Origin: Candidatus Protistibacter heckmannii
GTDB lineage: Bacteria > Pseudomonadota > Gammaproteobacteria > Burkholderiales > Burkholderiaceae
Length of the DNA: 64,000 nucleotides
Direction: 5' to 3'
Assembly (NCBI GenBank): GCA_025050535.1
Contig: JALBVF010000005.1
Location: forward strand, 118,175 to 182,174
Shown: positions 8,535 through 18,203 of the stretch, piece by piece
How positions within the stretch are numbered: the stretch's first letter is position 1
Layout: every line of letters begins with the position of its first letter
The notes under the pieces: generated by a model
The model's input: the letters and a program-made list of their open reading frames with translations, nothing else
Database searches by the model: none
Told to the model about the DNA's origin: nothing
Program-made: the position numbers and the translations under genes

Positions 8535-10595
8535 ATGACACCGCTGATCAACCGTGAACTCGGCCTGCTCGAGTTCAATGCCCGCGTGCTGGCCCAAGCC
8601 GCCGCTCCCGAGACGCCCTTGCTGGAACGCCTGCGCTTCCTGTGCATCGTGTCGAGCAATCTGGACGAGTTCTTCGAGATCCGCGTCTCCGGCCTGCGCG
8701 AGCATCTGGACGTGGTCGCGCCCGACGGCCACACCCTGCATCAGACCTATGACCTGGTGAACCAGCGGGTGCGGAAAATCATCGGCCAGCAATACGACAT
8801 GCTACAGAACCAGATCATGCCAGCGCTCGCGGCCGAAGGCATCTTCTTCCACATGGCCGACACCTGGAATCCCGTGCAGCGCGAATGGGCGCGGGAGTTC
8901 TTCCAGAAGGAGCTGGTGCCCATCCTCACGCCCATCGCCCTGGACCCGGCCCACCCCTTCCCGCGCGTGCTCAACAAGAGCCTGAACTTCGCGGTCAGCC
9001 TCTCGGGCCGCGACGCCTTCGGCCGCGAGGCCGAGCTGGCCATCGTGCAGGCGCCGCGGGTGCTGCCGCGCGTGGTGCAGATGCCGGAGGACATCTCGGG
9101 CTATCCGCACGGCCTGGTGCTGCTCTCCTCGTTCATGCAGGGCTTCGTCGGCGAGCTCTTCCCGGCGCTGCACGTGCACGGCTGCCACCAGTTCCGCGTG
9201 ACCCGCAATTCCGATCTTTTCGTGCTAGAAGACGAAATCACAGACCTGCGCGCCGCGCTGCAGGGCGAGCTGCCCACGCGCCACCTCGGCGACGCCGTGC
9301 GCCTGGAGGTGGCCGCCGACATGCCGCCCGCGCTGGCCAAGCGCCTGATCAAGGAATGCGGCGTCAACGAGCGGGACTGCTACCGCGTCAACGGCCCGGT
9401 GAACCTGGTGCGCCTGATGCAGATCCCCGACATGGTGGACTGCCCCGCGCTCAAATTCCCGCTGCACGTGCCCGCCCTGCCGCCGCAGCTCTCAAAGAAG
9501 GAAAACGTCTTCGACGCCATCGCCGAGCGCGACATCCTGCTGCACCATCCCTACGAAAGCTTCAACCCGGTGCTCGAGCTGCTGCAGCAGGCCGCCGCGG
9601 ACCCCGAGGTGCTGGCGATCAAGCAGACCGTTTACCGCACCGGAAACCAGTCGCCGGTGATGGAGGCGCTGATCCAAGCCGCGCGCAACGGCAAGGAAGT
9701 GACCGTCGTTGTCGAGCTTCTGGCGCGTTTCGACGAAGAGACAAACATCAACTGGGCGGCGCGGCTCGAGGAGGTCGGCGCCCACGTGGTCTACGGCGTG
9801 GTCGGCCACAAGTGCCATGCCAAGATGCTGCTGGTGGTGCGCAGCGAGAGCTACGTCAAGTCGCCCAAGGGCAAGCAGCAAACGCGCATCCGCCGCTATA
9901 CCCACCTGGGCACCGGCAACTACCATCCGCGCACCGCGCGCCTGTACACCGACTTCGGCCTGCTCACCGCCGACGAGAAGATCTGCGAGGACGTGCACCA
10001 CGTCTTCCAACTGCTCACCGGAACCGGCGAGCAGATCAAGCTGCATCACCTCTGGCAGTCGCCGTTCACCATGCACAGCAATCTGGTCGCGTATATCCGC
10101 GCCGAGGCCAAGGCGGCCAAGGCCGGTCGGCCCGCGCGCATCATCGCCAAGATGAACGCCCTGCTCGAGCCCACGGTGATCGACGAGCTCTACAAGGCCT
10201 CGCAAGCCGGCGTGAAGATCAATCTGATCATCCGCGGCGTCTGCGCGCTCAAGCCTGGCGTGACGGGCCTCTCCGAGAACATCCAGGTTCGCTCGATCAT
10301 CGGCCGCTTCCTGGAGCACCATCGCATCTACTACTTCCTGAGCGGCGGCGAGGAGACCCTCTATCTCTCGAGCGCTGATTGGATGGACCGCAACCTGTTC
10401 CGCCGCGTGGAAGTCGCCTTCCCCGTCAACGACAAGGCGCTCAAGGCGCGCGTGATCCGAGAAGGCCTGCAGATGCACCTGCGCGACAACGCCTCGGCCT
10501 GGATCATGCAGCCCGACGGCAAATATGTGCAGAAGCACAGCCGCTCGAAGACCGCGCACATCAGTCAGCTGGAATTGATCGAGAAATTCGCCTGA
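8535..10595 (+). CDS. ppk1: Polyphosphate kinase 1
   Basis: This 686-residue enzyme reversibly transfers the terminal phosphate of ATP to polyphosphate. The N-terminal segment NRELGLLEFNARVLAQA is typical. The phospholipase D-like catalytic parts carry the histidine autophosphorylated in the reaction within GHKCHAKMLLVVR, then HLGTGNYHPRTARLYTDFG and LEHHRIYYFL. The Pho box upstream suggests induction in phosphate starvation by PhoB encoded nearby. No clear Shine-Dalgarno precedes the ATG at 8535. The 3' end overlaps the convergent caspase-like pseudogene by 31 bp. Confidence 0.97.
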   Translation: MTPLINRELGLLEFNARVLAQAAAPETPLLERLRFLCIVSSNLDEFFEIRVSGLREHLDVVAPDGHTLHQTYDLVNQRVRKIIGQQYDMLQNQIMPALAAEGIFFHMADTWNPVQREWAREFFQKELVPILTPIALDPAHPFPRVLNKSLNFAVSLSGRDAFGREAELAIVQAPRVLPRVVQMPEDISGYPHGLVLLSSFMQGFVGELFPALHVHGCHQFRVTRNSDLFVLEDEITDLRAALQGELPTRHLGDAVRLEVAADMPPALAKRLIKECGVNERDCYRVNGPVNLVRLMQIPDMVDCPALKFPLHVPALPPQLSKKENVFDAIAERDILLHHPYESFNPVLELLQQAAADPEVLAIKQTVYRTGNQSPVMEALIQAARNGKEVTVVVELLARFDEETNINWAARLEEVGAHVVYGVVGHKCHAKMLLVVRSESYVKSPKGKQQTRIRRYTHLGTGNYHPRTARLYTDFGLLTADEKICEDVHHVFQLLTGTGEQIKLHHLWQSPFTMHSNLVAYIRAEAKAAKAGRPARIIAKMNALLEPTVIDELYKASQAGVKINLIIRGVCALKPGVTGLSENIQVRSIIGRFLEHHRIYYFLSGGEETLYLSSADWMDRNLFRRVEVAFPVNDKALKARVIREGLQMHLRDNASAWIMQPDGKYVQKHSRSKTAHISQLELIEKFA

Positions 10596-12251
10596 GCCGT
10601 CCGCGCGCCGCTCAGCGCAAGGAGGCCCACCAGCACTTCGTTGACGGTGATGCCATGCAGGCCGTTGGAGCCGCTGGCGAACACCGCGACCACGCTGGAC
10701 TTCACTATTCTGCCGCGCTTCGGATTCACCCAGATGACAGCCTCCAGCGGCGCGGTCATCGAGATGACGACGCCCAATGGGCTCGGCCCGCGCACGTTGT
10801 AGCTGCCCTTGAGCACGTATTTGCTCAACTTGCGCGACTTGCCCTCGACGTCGGTGTCCGCCAGCCCGAAATCCTTCACCTCGCCATTGACGTTGATCAG
10901 GCGGTTCCCCGTCGAAGGACGCGACAATTCATACGCCCAGCTGCCGCTGGCGGGCGCGGCGGCGGGAATCAGCTTGTCGTCGAGCAGCACGTTTTCGATA
11001 AAGCCGATCTTGGTCCCGGCGACGGAAAAGCCCCGCGCATTCTCCACGCGCAGACCGTCGGTGAGCCGGTAGGCGAGCGTAGCGCCGACACCGATGCGGC
11101 CCGCGGCCTCGCTGGTGGCCGCGCTAGCGCCCATTGTGACTCCCCCCTCCCCCGGCGGGGCCGAGGGCAGGCTCGCCGCCAAATTGACCCGCGCGGCGTC
11201 CTGCTGCATCTTGAGCCTGCCCACTTCCTCCACCGCTTGACGTGCCTCCATCTCGGCGCGGTTCTTTTCCGCCATCGCAAGCTCGACGCGCCGGCGCGCC
11301 GGCTCCTCCGCCTGCCACATGTCCGTCTCCAGCCGCTGGCGCTGCTGCTCGTTCGGGTGCGGGCTTCGGCTTCCGCGAGCTGCCGGGCCTCCTGCTCGGC
11401 CTTCTTGCGCAGCTCCACTTCGGCGGCGAGTCGATGGTTCACCGCATCGGCGCTGGCGATGTCGCTCAGTCTGCGGCGCGCGAAGGCAGTCATGGGGCTC
11501 TTGGGAAAGAGCTTGATGAAGTTCTCGAAATCGCCACGCTGGGTGCTGTCCTTGATCATTCCCCAGACCGCCATGTCCTGGAAAGCCGCCGCCGCGCCCT
11601 GCTCCCGGAAATAGAAATCCGCCACCAGCGAAGAGCTCTCCCAAGGAATCTGCTGTCCCTTGGAGCGGTTCATCACCGCGACGCGGACCTTCTTGAACAC
11701 ATCCTCCAGCCGCAGGCCCGGCATGGCGAGAAACTCCAGCATGGCCGCCACATGCCGTTGGCGCCGTCCCCATCGTTGGCGGTGGAGCCCGGGGATGTCG
11801 CGTAGGCCACCAGTGAGCCATTGGGCGCATCCATCTGCGCGAGGCCCTGGCTGCTGGAGCGGAAACTGCGCGCGAAGGGATTGTTGCAGCAGGCGTCGAG
11901 GATCACGATGTCCATCGCGTTCTTGGCGCTTTCCATCTTGCCCAGGATCTCGCCGGCATCGATGGCGGCATAGGCGACCTCGTCCTCGCGCTCGATGTCG
12001 GCGCCGACCGGGATCAGGAAGTTGCGGCCCTTGATCTGCATGCCGTGGCCGGCGAAATAGAACAGGCCGGTCCCCTTGTCGCGGGCGATCAGGTTGCCAA
12101 ATTCGCGCAGAACCCGGCCCATCTCGCGGCGCGACACGTGGATCCGCTCCACCACGTTGAAGCCCGACTCGCACAAGGCCTTGGCCATGGCGCGGGCGTC
12201 GTTGGCGGGATTGCGCAGCTGGCTGGTCTTGTAGGCGCTATTGCCGATCAC
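10565..12251 (-). pseudogene. Caspase-like (peptidase C14 / metacaspase) protein, frameshifted
   Basis: The N-terminal caspase domain is well preserved: YALVIGNSAYKTSQLRNPAN, the catalytic histidine in FYFAGHGMQI and the catalytic cysteine in VILDACCNNPFARSFR. After GSTANDGDGANG the frame is lost near 11752 and resumes as VAAMLEFLAMPGLRLEDVFK. It is lost again near 11357 within a charged coiled-coil-like stretch (EQEARQLAEAEAR / NEQQRQRLETDMWQ). The C-terminal 200 residues (IGVGATLAYRLTDGLRVENA onward) look beta-rich and match no family I recognise. The conserved first strand begins upstream of 12251, but no good start codon is visible there. In bacteria such proteins act as arginine/lysine-directed proteases or in defence; this copy is most likely dead. 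Confidence 0.82.
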
Positions 12252-12483
12252 CAGCGCATAGCGCTTGTCGGATGCGGGCGGCGCGGCCTGGTCGACCGAC
12301 AGGTTGCGGTTTTGCGCGAACGCTGCGTTGCACTCGACGCAGCGAGAAATCGATGATTCGGCTGGAGAGGATGCCCATTCAGCAGGTCGATGCCGCGCCT
12401 TTGGAACTATTATTTATAAATATTAGCCCCAATCCCCGGGCAAAGACAAGCCCTGGAAAGGCGGGATACTCGGGGCGGCTGGA

Positions 12484-13821
12484 TCAGGCCGTGGCGACCG
12501 GTCTCTGGGTTTTGAGCCGCACGCGCGAGGGCTGGAAGCGCGCGGTGAAGGTGCTGCCCTTGCCGATCTCGCTCTGCACGTCGAGCGTGGCGTTGTGGCG
12601 CGAAAGCACGTGCTTGGCGATGGACAGACCCAGACCGGTGCCGCCGGTGCTGCGCGAGCGGCCGCGGTCGACGCGGTAGAAGCGCTCGGTCAGGCGCGGC
12701 AGATGCTCGGCGGAGATGCCGATGCCGGAATCCTGCACGCTGAAGTTCGCGGTGAAGCCCTCCTGCCCCGGCACCGGGCCGTGCCAGGAGAGCTTGATCG
12801 TGCCGCCATCTGGCGTGTAGCGCACGGCGTTGGACACCAGGTTACCGAAGACCGACATCAGCTCCACCTCGGAGCCGGCGAGGTCCCAGTCGGCGTCGCA
12901 TTCCATCTGGATACGGTGCCGCCCGCCCGAGAGCGCCTTGGCGTCAGCGCGCAGGCGCTCCATCGTCAGCCCCATCGGCATGATCTTGTCCTCGGGCGGC
13001 GCGGTGTTGCCCTCGAGCTTTGCCAGGGTGAGCAGATCGTCGACCAGGGACTGCATGCGCATGGCCTGCGAATGCATGGTTTCGATGTAGCGCTGGCGGT
13101 CTTCCTCGGAGAGCGGAAGGTCGCGCACGGTCTCCAGGAAGCCGGCCAGCACGGTCAGCGGCGTCTTGAGCTCGTGGGAGACGTTGGCGACGAAGTCGCG
13201 GCGCGTGGTCTCGGTCTTCTCGATCTGGGTGATGTCCTGCGAGGCGAGCAGCTTGCGGCCTTCGCCATAGGGAATGAGCTGCACCGACAGCATGGTCTGG
13301 CCGCGCGCGCCCATGTCGCGCATGACGATGGGATCGTGGAAGTCGCCGCCGCTGAGATATTCGATGAACACCGGCTGGCGCACCAGGTGCTGGATCTTCT
13401 GCAGCTGGTCGCGGTGGTTGTCGAGGCGGAAATGCTGCTCGGCGACGCTGTTGCACCATTCGATGTAGTCGGAGCGGTCGAGCATGACCACGCCGTTGGG
13501 CGATGCCTGGATGGCCTGGATGAAGCGGGCGTGTTCGAGCTGGGCCTGCTGGGTCTCGCGCTGCAGGCGGCGCATCACGCCGTTGAGCCGGTAGTAGACC
13601 TCTTCCCAGATGCCGAAGCCGTGCGGCAGCGCGTCGGGCTCTGGCCGCGCCATGAAGCGCAGAAGCAGCCCGATCTGGCGCACCTGATAGAAAAGCATCG
13701 CGCAGACCAGGACAATGGCGCACCAGATCGCAGGCTTCGTTCCCAGCAGCAGGCCGGCGACGGCGGCGACGAGCGCCACGGCTGCCAACTGCAACAGCAA
13801 ACGTATCCAGAGGCGATTCAT
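12484..13821 (-). CDS. phoR: Phosphate regulon sensor histidine kinase
   Basis: This 445-residue kinase starts with two membrane segments (LLLQLAAVALVAAVAGLLLG and WCAIVLVCAMLFY). A PAS region (VVMLDRSDYIEWCNSVAE) follows, then the phosphoacceptor H-box FVANVSHELKTPLTVLAGFL and the ATP-binding N, G1 and G2 boxes (NLVSNAVRYTP, VQDSGIGIS, GGTGLGLSIAKHVL). It controls PhoB phosphorylation in response to the Pst transporter and PhoU. It lies downstream of phoB, 46 bp away, as the last gene of the pst-pho run. Confidence 0.96.
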   Translation of the reverse strand: MNRLWIRLLLQLAAVALVAAVAGLLLGTKPAIWCAIVLVCAMLFYQVRQIGLLLRFMARPEPDALPHGFGIWEEVYYRLNGVMRRLQRETQQAQLEHARFIQAIQASPNGVVMLDRSDYIEWCNSVAEQHFRLDNHRDQLQKIQHLVRQPVFIEYLSGGDFHDPIVMRDMGARGQTMLSVQLIPYGEGRKLLASQDITQIEKTETTRRDFVANVSHELKTPLTVLAGFLETVRDLPLSEEDRQRYIETMHSQAMRMQSLVDDLLTLAKLEGNTAPPEDKIMPMGLTMERLRADAKALSGGRHRIQMECDADWDLAGSEVELMSVFGNLVSNAVRYTPDGGTIKLSWHGPVPGQEGFTANFSVQDSGIGISAEHLPRLTERFYRVDRGRSRSTGGTGLGLSIAKHVLSRHNATLDVQSEIGKGSTFTARFQPSRVRLKTQRPVATA

Positions 13822-13867
13822 TCGAAACCCGGCTTCCTATGCCGGCGCGCCCCGCATGGCGCGCCGC

Positions 13868-14584
13868 TTACTGATCTGGCACGCTGGCGAAACGGTAGCC
13901 GCTGCCGCGGATCGTCTCGATCATCTCGCTGCAGCCCACCGGCGCGAGCGAGGCGCGCAGGCGCTTGATGTGGACGTCCACGGTGCGCTCTTCCACGAAG
14001 ACGTGGTCGCCCCAGACCTGGTCGAGCAGCTGGGCACGGGTGTGCACGCGTTCGGGGTGCGTCATCATGAAATGCAGCAGCCGGAATTCGGTGGGGCCGA
14101 GGCTGAGCTTGAGCTGCTCACCGCTGTCCGATTGCAGGGCGGTGACGCGGTGAGTGACCGGGTCGAGCTTCAGGCCGTTGATGGAGACCAAGTCGTCGGT
14201 GAGCTGCGGCGCGCGGCGGCGCAGCACGGCCTTGATGCGGGCCATCAGTTCCTTGGGCGAGAAGGGCTTGGTGATGTAGTCATCGGCGCCAACGTCCAGG
14301 CCCATCACCTTGTCGTGCTCGTCGCTGCGGGCGGTGAGCATGATGATGGGGATCTGACGGGTGCGTTCGTCGGCGCGCAGTTCCTTGGCCAGGAGGATGC
14401 CCGACTTGCCTGGCAGCATCCAGTCCAGCAGGACGAGGTCGGGCAGGACGTCGACCATGAGGGACTGCGCCTGTTCCGCGCTGAAGGCGCGGATCGGGTG
14501 GTGGCCCGCGTGCTGCAGGTTGAAGGCGATCAGTTCCGCGATCGCGGGTTCGTCTTCCACCGCCATGATACTGCTTGCTGCCAT
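13868..14584 (-). CDS. phoB: Phosphate regulon response regulator
   Basis: This 238-residue OmpR-type regulator has a receiver domain (MAVEDEPAIAELIAFNLQHA, phosphorylated aspartate in LVLLDWMLPGKSG, conserved lysine in YITKPFSPKEL). The winged-helix DNA-binding domain includes FVEERTVDVHIKRLRASL and IRGSGYRF. It should bind the Pho boxes at 8472-8489 and 20326-20343. Translation starts at 14584 or at the internal MAVEDEP; the upstream ATG is taken. Confidence 0.96.
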   Translation of the reverse strand: MAASSIMAVEDEPAIAELIAFNLQHAGHHPIRAFSAEQAQSLMVDVLPDLVLLDWMLPGKSGILLAKELRADERTRQIPIIMLTARSDEHDKVMGLDVGADDYITKPFSPKELMARIKAVLRRRAPQLTDDLVSINGLKLDPVTHRVTALQSDSGEQLKLSLGPTEFRLLHFMMTHPERVHTRAQLLDQVWGDHVFVEERTVDVHIKRLRASLAPVGCSEMIETIRGSGYRFASVPDQ

Positions 14585-14603
14585 ATGCCTATCCTTGTCT
14601 TCC

Positions 14604-15311
14604 TTAGCTCTCCGTCTGGTGTACGGCCTTCTCCTGCTTGCCGCTGTGACGGATGTCGGTTCCCTTGACGATGTAGATCACGAATTCGGCGATGTTCTTG
14701 GCATGGTCGCCGATGCGTTCCACCGCCTTGGCGATGAAGAGGAATTCGAGCGCCACGGAGATGGTGCGCGCGTCTTCCATCATGCAGGTGACCAGCTTGC
14801 GCACGAAGCCGCGGAATTCCTCGTCGATCGCGAGGTCGTCGAGCATGATCGCGGCGGCGGAGTCCGCGTCCAGGCGCGCGAAGGCGTCCAGCGAGCGGCG
14901 CAGCAGCGAATTGGCCATGTCGCCGGCCAGCTTCACTTCCGAATAGTTGATCGAATGCGCGGCGTTGTCTTCGATGATGTGCTTGGTGCGCTTGGCGATC
15001 TTATCCGCCTCGTCGCCGGCGCGCTCGAGATTGGTGATGGTCTTGGAGATGGCCATCACCAGGCGCAGGTCGCGCGCGGTGGGCTGGCGCCGGGCGATGA
15101 TGTTGTTGCAGTCGGCGTCGATCTCGACTTCGATGGCGTTGAGCTTGTGCTCCTCGACCATGACCACGTCAGCGAGCTCGGCGTCGAACTCGGCCAGCGC
15201 GCGCATGGCGCGGCTGACCTGGGCTTCGACCATGCCGCCCATCTGCAGCACCTTGGTGGAGACGGCGTTGAGGTCGACGTCGAATTGGGTGGACAGGTGT
15301 TTGTCTTGCAT
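14604..15311 (-). CDS. phoU: Phosphate transport regulator PhoU
   Basis: This 235-residue helical protein has the two PhoU repeats: LAEFDAELADVVMVEEHKLN with RDLRLVMAISKTITNLERAG, and FARLDADSAAAIM with ISVALEFLFIAKAVERIGDH. PhoU links the Pst transporter to PhoR and restrains the Pho response when phosphate is plentiful. The ATG at 15311 (MQDKHLSTQFDVDLN) is chosen because the open frame upstream of it lies inside pstB in another frame. Confidence 0.95.
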   Translation of the reverse strand: MQDKHLSTQFDVDLNAVSTKVLQMGGMVEAQVSRAMRALAEFDAELADVVMVEEHKLNAIEVEIDADCNNIIARRQPTARDLRLVMAISKTITNLERAGDEADKIAKRTKHIIEDNAAHSINYSEVKLAGDMANSLLRRSLDAFARLDADSAAAIMLDDLAIDEEFRGFVRKLVTCMMEDARTISVALEFLFIAKAVERIGDHAKNIAEFVIYIVKGTDIRHSGKQEKAVHQTES

Positions 15312-15325
15312 CTTCGTTCTCCGGG

Positions 15326-16159
15326 TCAGCCGAAGCGGCCGGTAATGTAGTCTTCCGTTTCCTTGCGGTCCGGCTTGATGAAGATCTGTTCGGTGTCGCC
15401 GAATTCGATCAGGTCGCCCAGATACATGTAGGCGGTGTAGTCGGAGCAGCGCGCGGCCTGCTGCATGTTGTGGGTCACGATGACCACGGTGTAGTCGCGC
15501 TTGAGTTCGATGATCAGCTCTTCGATCTTGCCGGTAGAGATTGGGTCCAGCGCCGAGCAGGGTTCGTCCAGGAGCAGGACTTCCGGGCGCACCGCGATGC
15601 CGCGGGCGATGCACAGACGCTGCTGCTGGCCACCCGAGAGGCCATAGCCGGACTGGTGCAGCTTGTCCTTCACTTCGGTCCACAGCGCCGCCTTGCTCAG
15701 GGCCCATTCGACGCGGTCGTCCATCTCGGACTTGGAGAGTTTTTCGAAGAGGCGCACGCCGAAGGCGATGTTGTCGTAGATCGACATCGGGAACGGGGTG
15801 GGCTTCTGGAAGACCATGCCAACCTTGGCGCGCAGCAGGGCGATGTCCATCTTGGTGGTCAGCAGGTTCTCGCCGTCCATCAGGATCTGGCCTTCGGCGC
15901 GCTGCTCGGGATAAAGCGCATACATCTTGTTGAACACGCGAAGCAGCGTGGACTTGCCGCAGCCCGAGGGTCCGATGAAGGCGGTGACGCGCTTCTCGGG
16001 AATCTGCAGATTGATTTTCTTCAGGGCGTGAAACTTGCCGTAGTAGAAGTCGAGGTCCTTGACTTCGATCTTGGGAGGGACGGGCAGCATGCGAATGACC
16101 ACTGGGCTGGGTTGAGGGATAGCGCTGGTCGGCAGGGAGCGGGTGAACTGGCTCATCAT
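15326..16159 (-). CDS. pstB: Phosphate ABC transporter ATP-binding protein
   Basis: This 277-residue ATPase carries Walker [16 protein letters not shown], the PstB-typical [19 protein letters not shown], signature [13 protein letters not shown], Walker [14 protein letters not shown] and the switch VIVTHNM. It powers PstA/PstC phosphate import. A run of nine C on the coding strand (16182-16190) lies in the 36-bp gap after pstA, just upstream of the ribosome-binding region. Confidence 0.97.
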   Translation of the reverse strand: MMSQFTRSLPTSAIPQPSPVVIRMLPVPPKIEVKDLDFYYGKFHALKKINLQIPEKRVTAFIGPSGCGKSTLLRVFNKMYALYPEQRAEGQILMDGENLLTTKMDIALLRAKVGMVFQKPTPFPMSIYDNIAFGVRLFEKLSKSEMDDRVEWALSKAALWTEVKDKLHQSGYGLSGGQQQRLCIARGIAVRPEVLLLDEPCSALDPISTGKIEELIIELKRDYTVVIVTHNMQQAARCSDYTAYMYLGDLIEFGDTEQIFIKPDRKETEDYITGRFG

Positions 16160-16195
16160 TTTTTCTTTAATTTGGGGGCCTGGGGGGGGGATACC

Positions 16196-17113
16196 TTATT
16201 TCTTGCTGAACAGGCTGCGCGCGAGGATATTCAGCGCCATCACGCCCAGCGTGATCAGGAAAACCCCAGCCCAAGCGAGCTGCTGCCATTCCTTGAAGGG
16301 GCTCATCGCGAACTTGAAAATGGTGACTGGCAGATTGGCGATCGGCTGGCCCATGTTAAGGCTCCAGAACTGATTGGAGAGCGCGGTGAAGAGCAGCGGC
16401 GCGGTTTCGCCGGCGATGCGGGCGATGGCTAGCAGCACGCCGGTGACGATGCCCGCGACTGATACCTTGATCGTGATCGTCATGATCATCTTCCACTTCG
16501 GCGTACCCATGGCCACGGCCGCTTCGCGCAGGGCGTTGGGCACGAGGTTGAGCATGTTCTCGGTGGTGCGCACGACGATTGGGACCTGCAGCAGCGCCAG
16601 AGCGATCACGCCGGCCCAGCCCGAGAAGCGGCCCATCTTGGCGACCACCAGCGCATAGACGAACAGACCGATGACGATGGACGGCGCCGAGAGCAGGATG
16701 TCGTTGATGAAGCGTGTGACCTGCGCGACGGGGCCGTTCTTGCCGTATTCGGCCAGATAGACGCCCGCCAGCACGCCCAGCGGCGCGCCGACCAGGGTGG
16801 CCAGGCCAACGAGCATCACGCTGCCGGCGATGGCGTTGGCCAGGCCGCCGCCTTCGGAATTTGGCGGGGGCGTGGACTGGGTAAAGAGATCGGCCGAGAG
16901 GCCGCCGATGCCCAGGTGCAGCGTGGTCCAGAGGATCCACAGCAGCCAGAACAGGCCGAAGGCCATGGCCGCCAGCGACAGCGTGAGCGCGATGCGGTTG
17001 ACGAAGCGGCGCTGCGACTGGAGCTTCTCGCGCACGGCCTCGGCGTTGGCGTGCAGGCCGGGGATTTCGTCGTGCGGAGCGGGCGCGCCGAGGTTTTGCG
17101 AGGCGGTGTTCAT
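16196..17113 (-). CDS. pstA: Phosphate ABC transporter permease PstA
   Basis: This 305-residue inner-membrane permease has six or more hydrophobic segments, for example [20 protein letters not shown] and [20 protein letters not shown]. The EAA-like loop is [17 protein letters not shown]. Its ATG overlaps the pstC stop by 4 bases (ATGA), so translation is coupled. No lesion is seen. Confidence 0.96.
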   Translation of the reverse strand: MNTASQNLGAPAPHDEIPGLHANAEAVREKLQSQRRFVNRIALTLSLAAMAFGLFWLLWILWTTLHLGIGGLSADLFTQSTPPPNSEGGGLANAIAGSVMLVGLATLVGAPLGVLAGVYLAEYGKNGPVAQVTRFINDILLSAPSIVIGLFVYALVVAKMGRFSGWAGVIALALLQVPIVVRTTENMLNLVPNALREAAVAMGTPKWKMIMTITIKVSVAGIVTGVLLAIARIAGETAPLLFTALSNQFWSLNMGQPIANLPVTIFKFAMSPFKEWQQLAWAGVFLITLGVMALNILARSLFSKK

Positions 17114-18096
17114 TTGGCGCCCTCGTTCTTTTCCAGGCGCTGCAGTAAGACCTTGGAGGCAGCTAGCACGCAGAAGGTGATCAGGAAGAGGATCAGGCCC
17201 AGCTCCATCAGCGCGGAGGTGTGCAGACCGGGCTGGGCTTCGGCGAATTCGTTCGCCAGCGCCGAGGTGATGCTGTTGCCCGGCGCGAACAGCGACACGC
17301 TGTCGAGCAGGTTGGTGTTGCCGATGACGAAGGTCACGGCCATGGTCTCTCCCAGGGCGCGGCCCAGGCCGAGCATCACGCCGCCGATCACGCCGCCCTT
17401 GGTGTAGGGCAGCACGACCTTCCAGACCACCTCCCAGGTGGTGCAGCCGATTCCGTAGGCGGATTCCTTGAGCAGCACCGGGGTAACTTCAAAAACGTCC
17501 CGCATCACCGCGGAGATGTAGGGAATGATCATGATCGCGAGGATCACGCCGGCGCAGAGCATGCCGATGCCCAGCGGCGGGCCCTGGAACAGCTTGCCGA
17601 TCAGCGGCAGCTTGCCGAGCGTGGCGCCCAGGGGCTTTTCAAAATATTCGCCGAAGATCGGCGCGAACACGAGCAGGCCCCACATGCCGTAGACGATCGA
17701 GGGCACGGCCGCCAGCAGTTCGATGGCGGTGCCAAGCGGGCGGCGCAGCCAGGATGGGGAAAGCTCGGAGAGAAAGAGCGCGATGCCGAAGCTGATGGGC
17801 ACCGCGATGAGCAAGGCGATGATGGAGCTGACCAGGGTGCCGTAGATGGGCACCAGCGCGCCGAATTTCTCAGCCGGCGCGTCCCAGTCCGCGGTCCACA
17901 GGAAGCTCAGGCCGAACTTCTGGATGCTCGGCCAGGAACTGATGATCAGCGACAAGATGATGCCGCCCAGCAAGGCCAGCGTGATCAAGGCTGCCGCCTT
18001 CGTCAGGCTGGCGAAGATGATGTCGCCCAGTTGACCGGGGGCGCGCTTGCTGTCGGCGAGGCCCGGATCCTGGAAGGCGAGGGAGGAGGCTGTCAT
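17110..18096 (-). CDS. pstC: Phosphate ABC transporter permease PstC
   Basis: This 328-residue permease partners PstA. It has membrane segments such as [18 protein letters not shown] and [20 protein letters not shown], and the EAA loop [20 protein letters not shown]. It is intact, but its 5' side is now separated from pstS by IS-B copy 2. It therefore depends on read-through from the pstS promoter across about 1 kb of insertion sequence or on a new promoter. Confidence 0.95.
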   Translation of the reverse strand: MTASSLAFQDPGLADSKRAPGQLGDIIFASLTKAAALITLALLGGIILSLIISSWPSIQKFGLSFLWTADWDAPAEKFGALVPIYGTLVSSIIALLIAVPISFGIALFLSELSPSWLRRPLGTAIELLAAVPSIVYGMWGLLVFAPIFGEYFEKPLGATLGKLPLIGKLFQGPPLGIGMLCAGVILAIMIIPYISAVMRDVFEVTPVLLKESAYGIGCTTWEVVWKVVLPYTKGGVIGGVMLGLGRALGETMAVTFVIGNTNLLDSVSLFAPGNSITSALANEFAEAQPGLHTSALMELGLILFLITFCVLAASKVLLQRLEKNEGAK

Positions 18097-18155
18097 GCTG
18101 TATGCGCCTTGTCTCGAGACTGCTTGTGGGACTGCTAAGGGGACTGCTTGTGGAC

Positions 18156-18184
18156 GCGCGCCGCCGGGGTGGCCGGCGGCGCGC
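18156..18184 (-). promoter_or_regulatory. Perfect 12-bp stem hairpin in the pstS-pstC leader
   Basis: GCGCGCCGCCGG and its exact complement are separated by a 5-base loop. There is no U-run, so it is not a classical terminator. Hairpins after pstS are common and stabilise the upstream pstS mRNA or lower read-through into pstC. Here the element now lies on the pstC side of the insertion sequence, cut off from pstS. Confidence 0.6.
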
Positions 18185-18203
18185 TTCGGGTGAGGCTTAT
18201 TTA

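Noticed and set aside
10565..12251. Programmed frameshifting in the caspase-like gene
   Set aside because: Neither shift site has a slippery heptamer with a following structure that I can see, and two shifts in one gene with a missing start fit decay better.
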